A stretch of DNA of 64,000 nucleotides. Origin: Strigamia acuminata. Lineage: Eukaryota > Arthropoda > Chilopoda > Geophilomorpha > Linotaeniidae. Within the stretch, counting starts at the first letter, position 1, and the number at the start of each line of letters is the position of its first letter. The notes beneath the pieces were generated by a model. The model made no database searches and was not told the origin of the DNA. It was given only the letters and a program-made list of their open reading frames with translations. Positions 63,846 to 64,000 of the stretch are shown here, piece by piece. A program made the translations under genes and the position numbers. Where the stretch lies: positions 62,877,369 to 62,941,368 of the forward strand of contig OX442314.1 in assembly GCA_949358305.1 (NCBI GenBank), read 5' to 3'.

Positions 63846-64000
63846 AAAAACCTATAACAAAAACAAATTTCTAATTTCTAATTAAATTATCTGCAGTTTC
63901 TCCAAAAAACAAAAACCCACATGGTACAAGTGTGATGCGTGACCGACTACACCATTACTGCCCCGTTAGCGGCTAAATCGCCGATCCTGCAACGCAGCGT

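Overview
The window looks like nuclear DNA of an invertebrate metazoan. It holds a spliced BTB-BACK-TLDc gene with GT-AG introns, a Wnt receptor gene of the Frizzled-5/8 class, a Ty3/Gypsy LTR retrotransposon, many short foldback DNA transposons and many private AT-rich minisatellites. The sequence does not let me place it in a phylum.

Bases 1-11215 are the 3' part of a Ty3/Gypsy-type element in + orientation; its 5' LTR and leader lie left of the window. It carries an open gag, a pol in the -1 frame reached through a textbook slippery site plus stem, and a third, apparently spliced 967-residue ORF where an envelope gene would sit in errantivirus-like elements. That ORF shows no envelope hallmarks. 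A purine tract and a complete 3' LTR follow. All visible reading frames are open, so the insertion is probably young.

Bases 11685-34648 (- strand) hold an eight-exon BTB-BACK-TLDc gene (494 residues). All seven splice junctions keep phase. Intron 1 is about 18.4 kb and is filled with tandem repeats, foldback elements and non-repetitive islands. Some islands carry RFX X-box-like motifs.

Bases 34660-55420 have no gene I can support. They contain a pogo/Tigger transposase remnant, a TTAA-flanked piggyBac-like foldback, several TA-flanked foldbacks, a hAT-like remnant, minisatellites, a GC-rich block that could be an upstream non-coding exon of the BTB gene, and further X-box-like sites. Bases 55421-57190 (+) are a single-exon Frizzled-5/8 gene, strikingly GC-rich against its AT-rich flanks. 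The rest (57191-64000) is repeats, one more foldback, and a truncated initiator-tRNA-Met sequence with a terminal CCA and a duplicated 18-base 3' end.

The two host genes are not obviously linked in function: one is a Wnt receptor, the other probably a BTB-type (Cullin-3 adaptor-like) protein with a TLDc tail. The strongest candidates for something new are the spliced third ORF of the retrotransposon and the repeated RFX-like sites in otherwise gene-free DNA.
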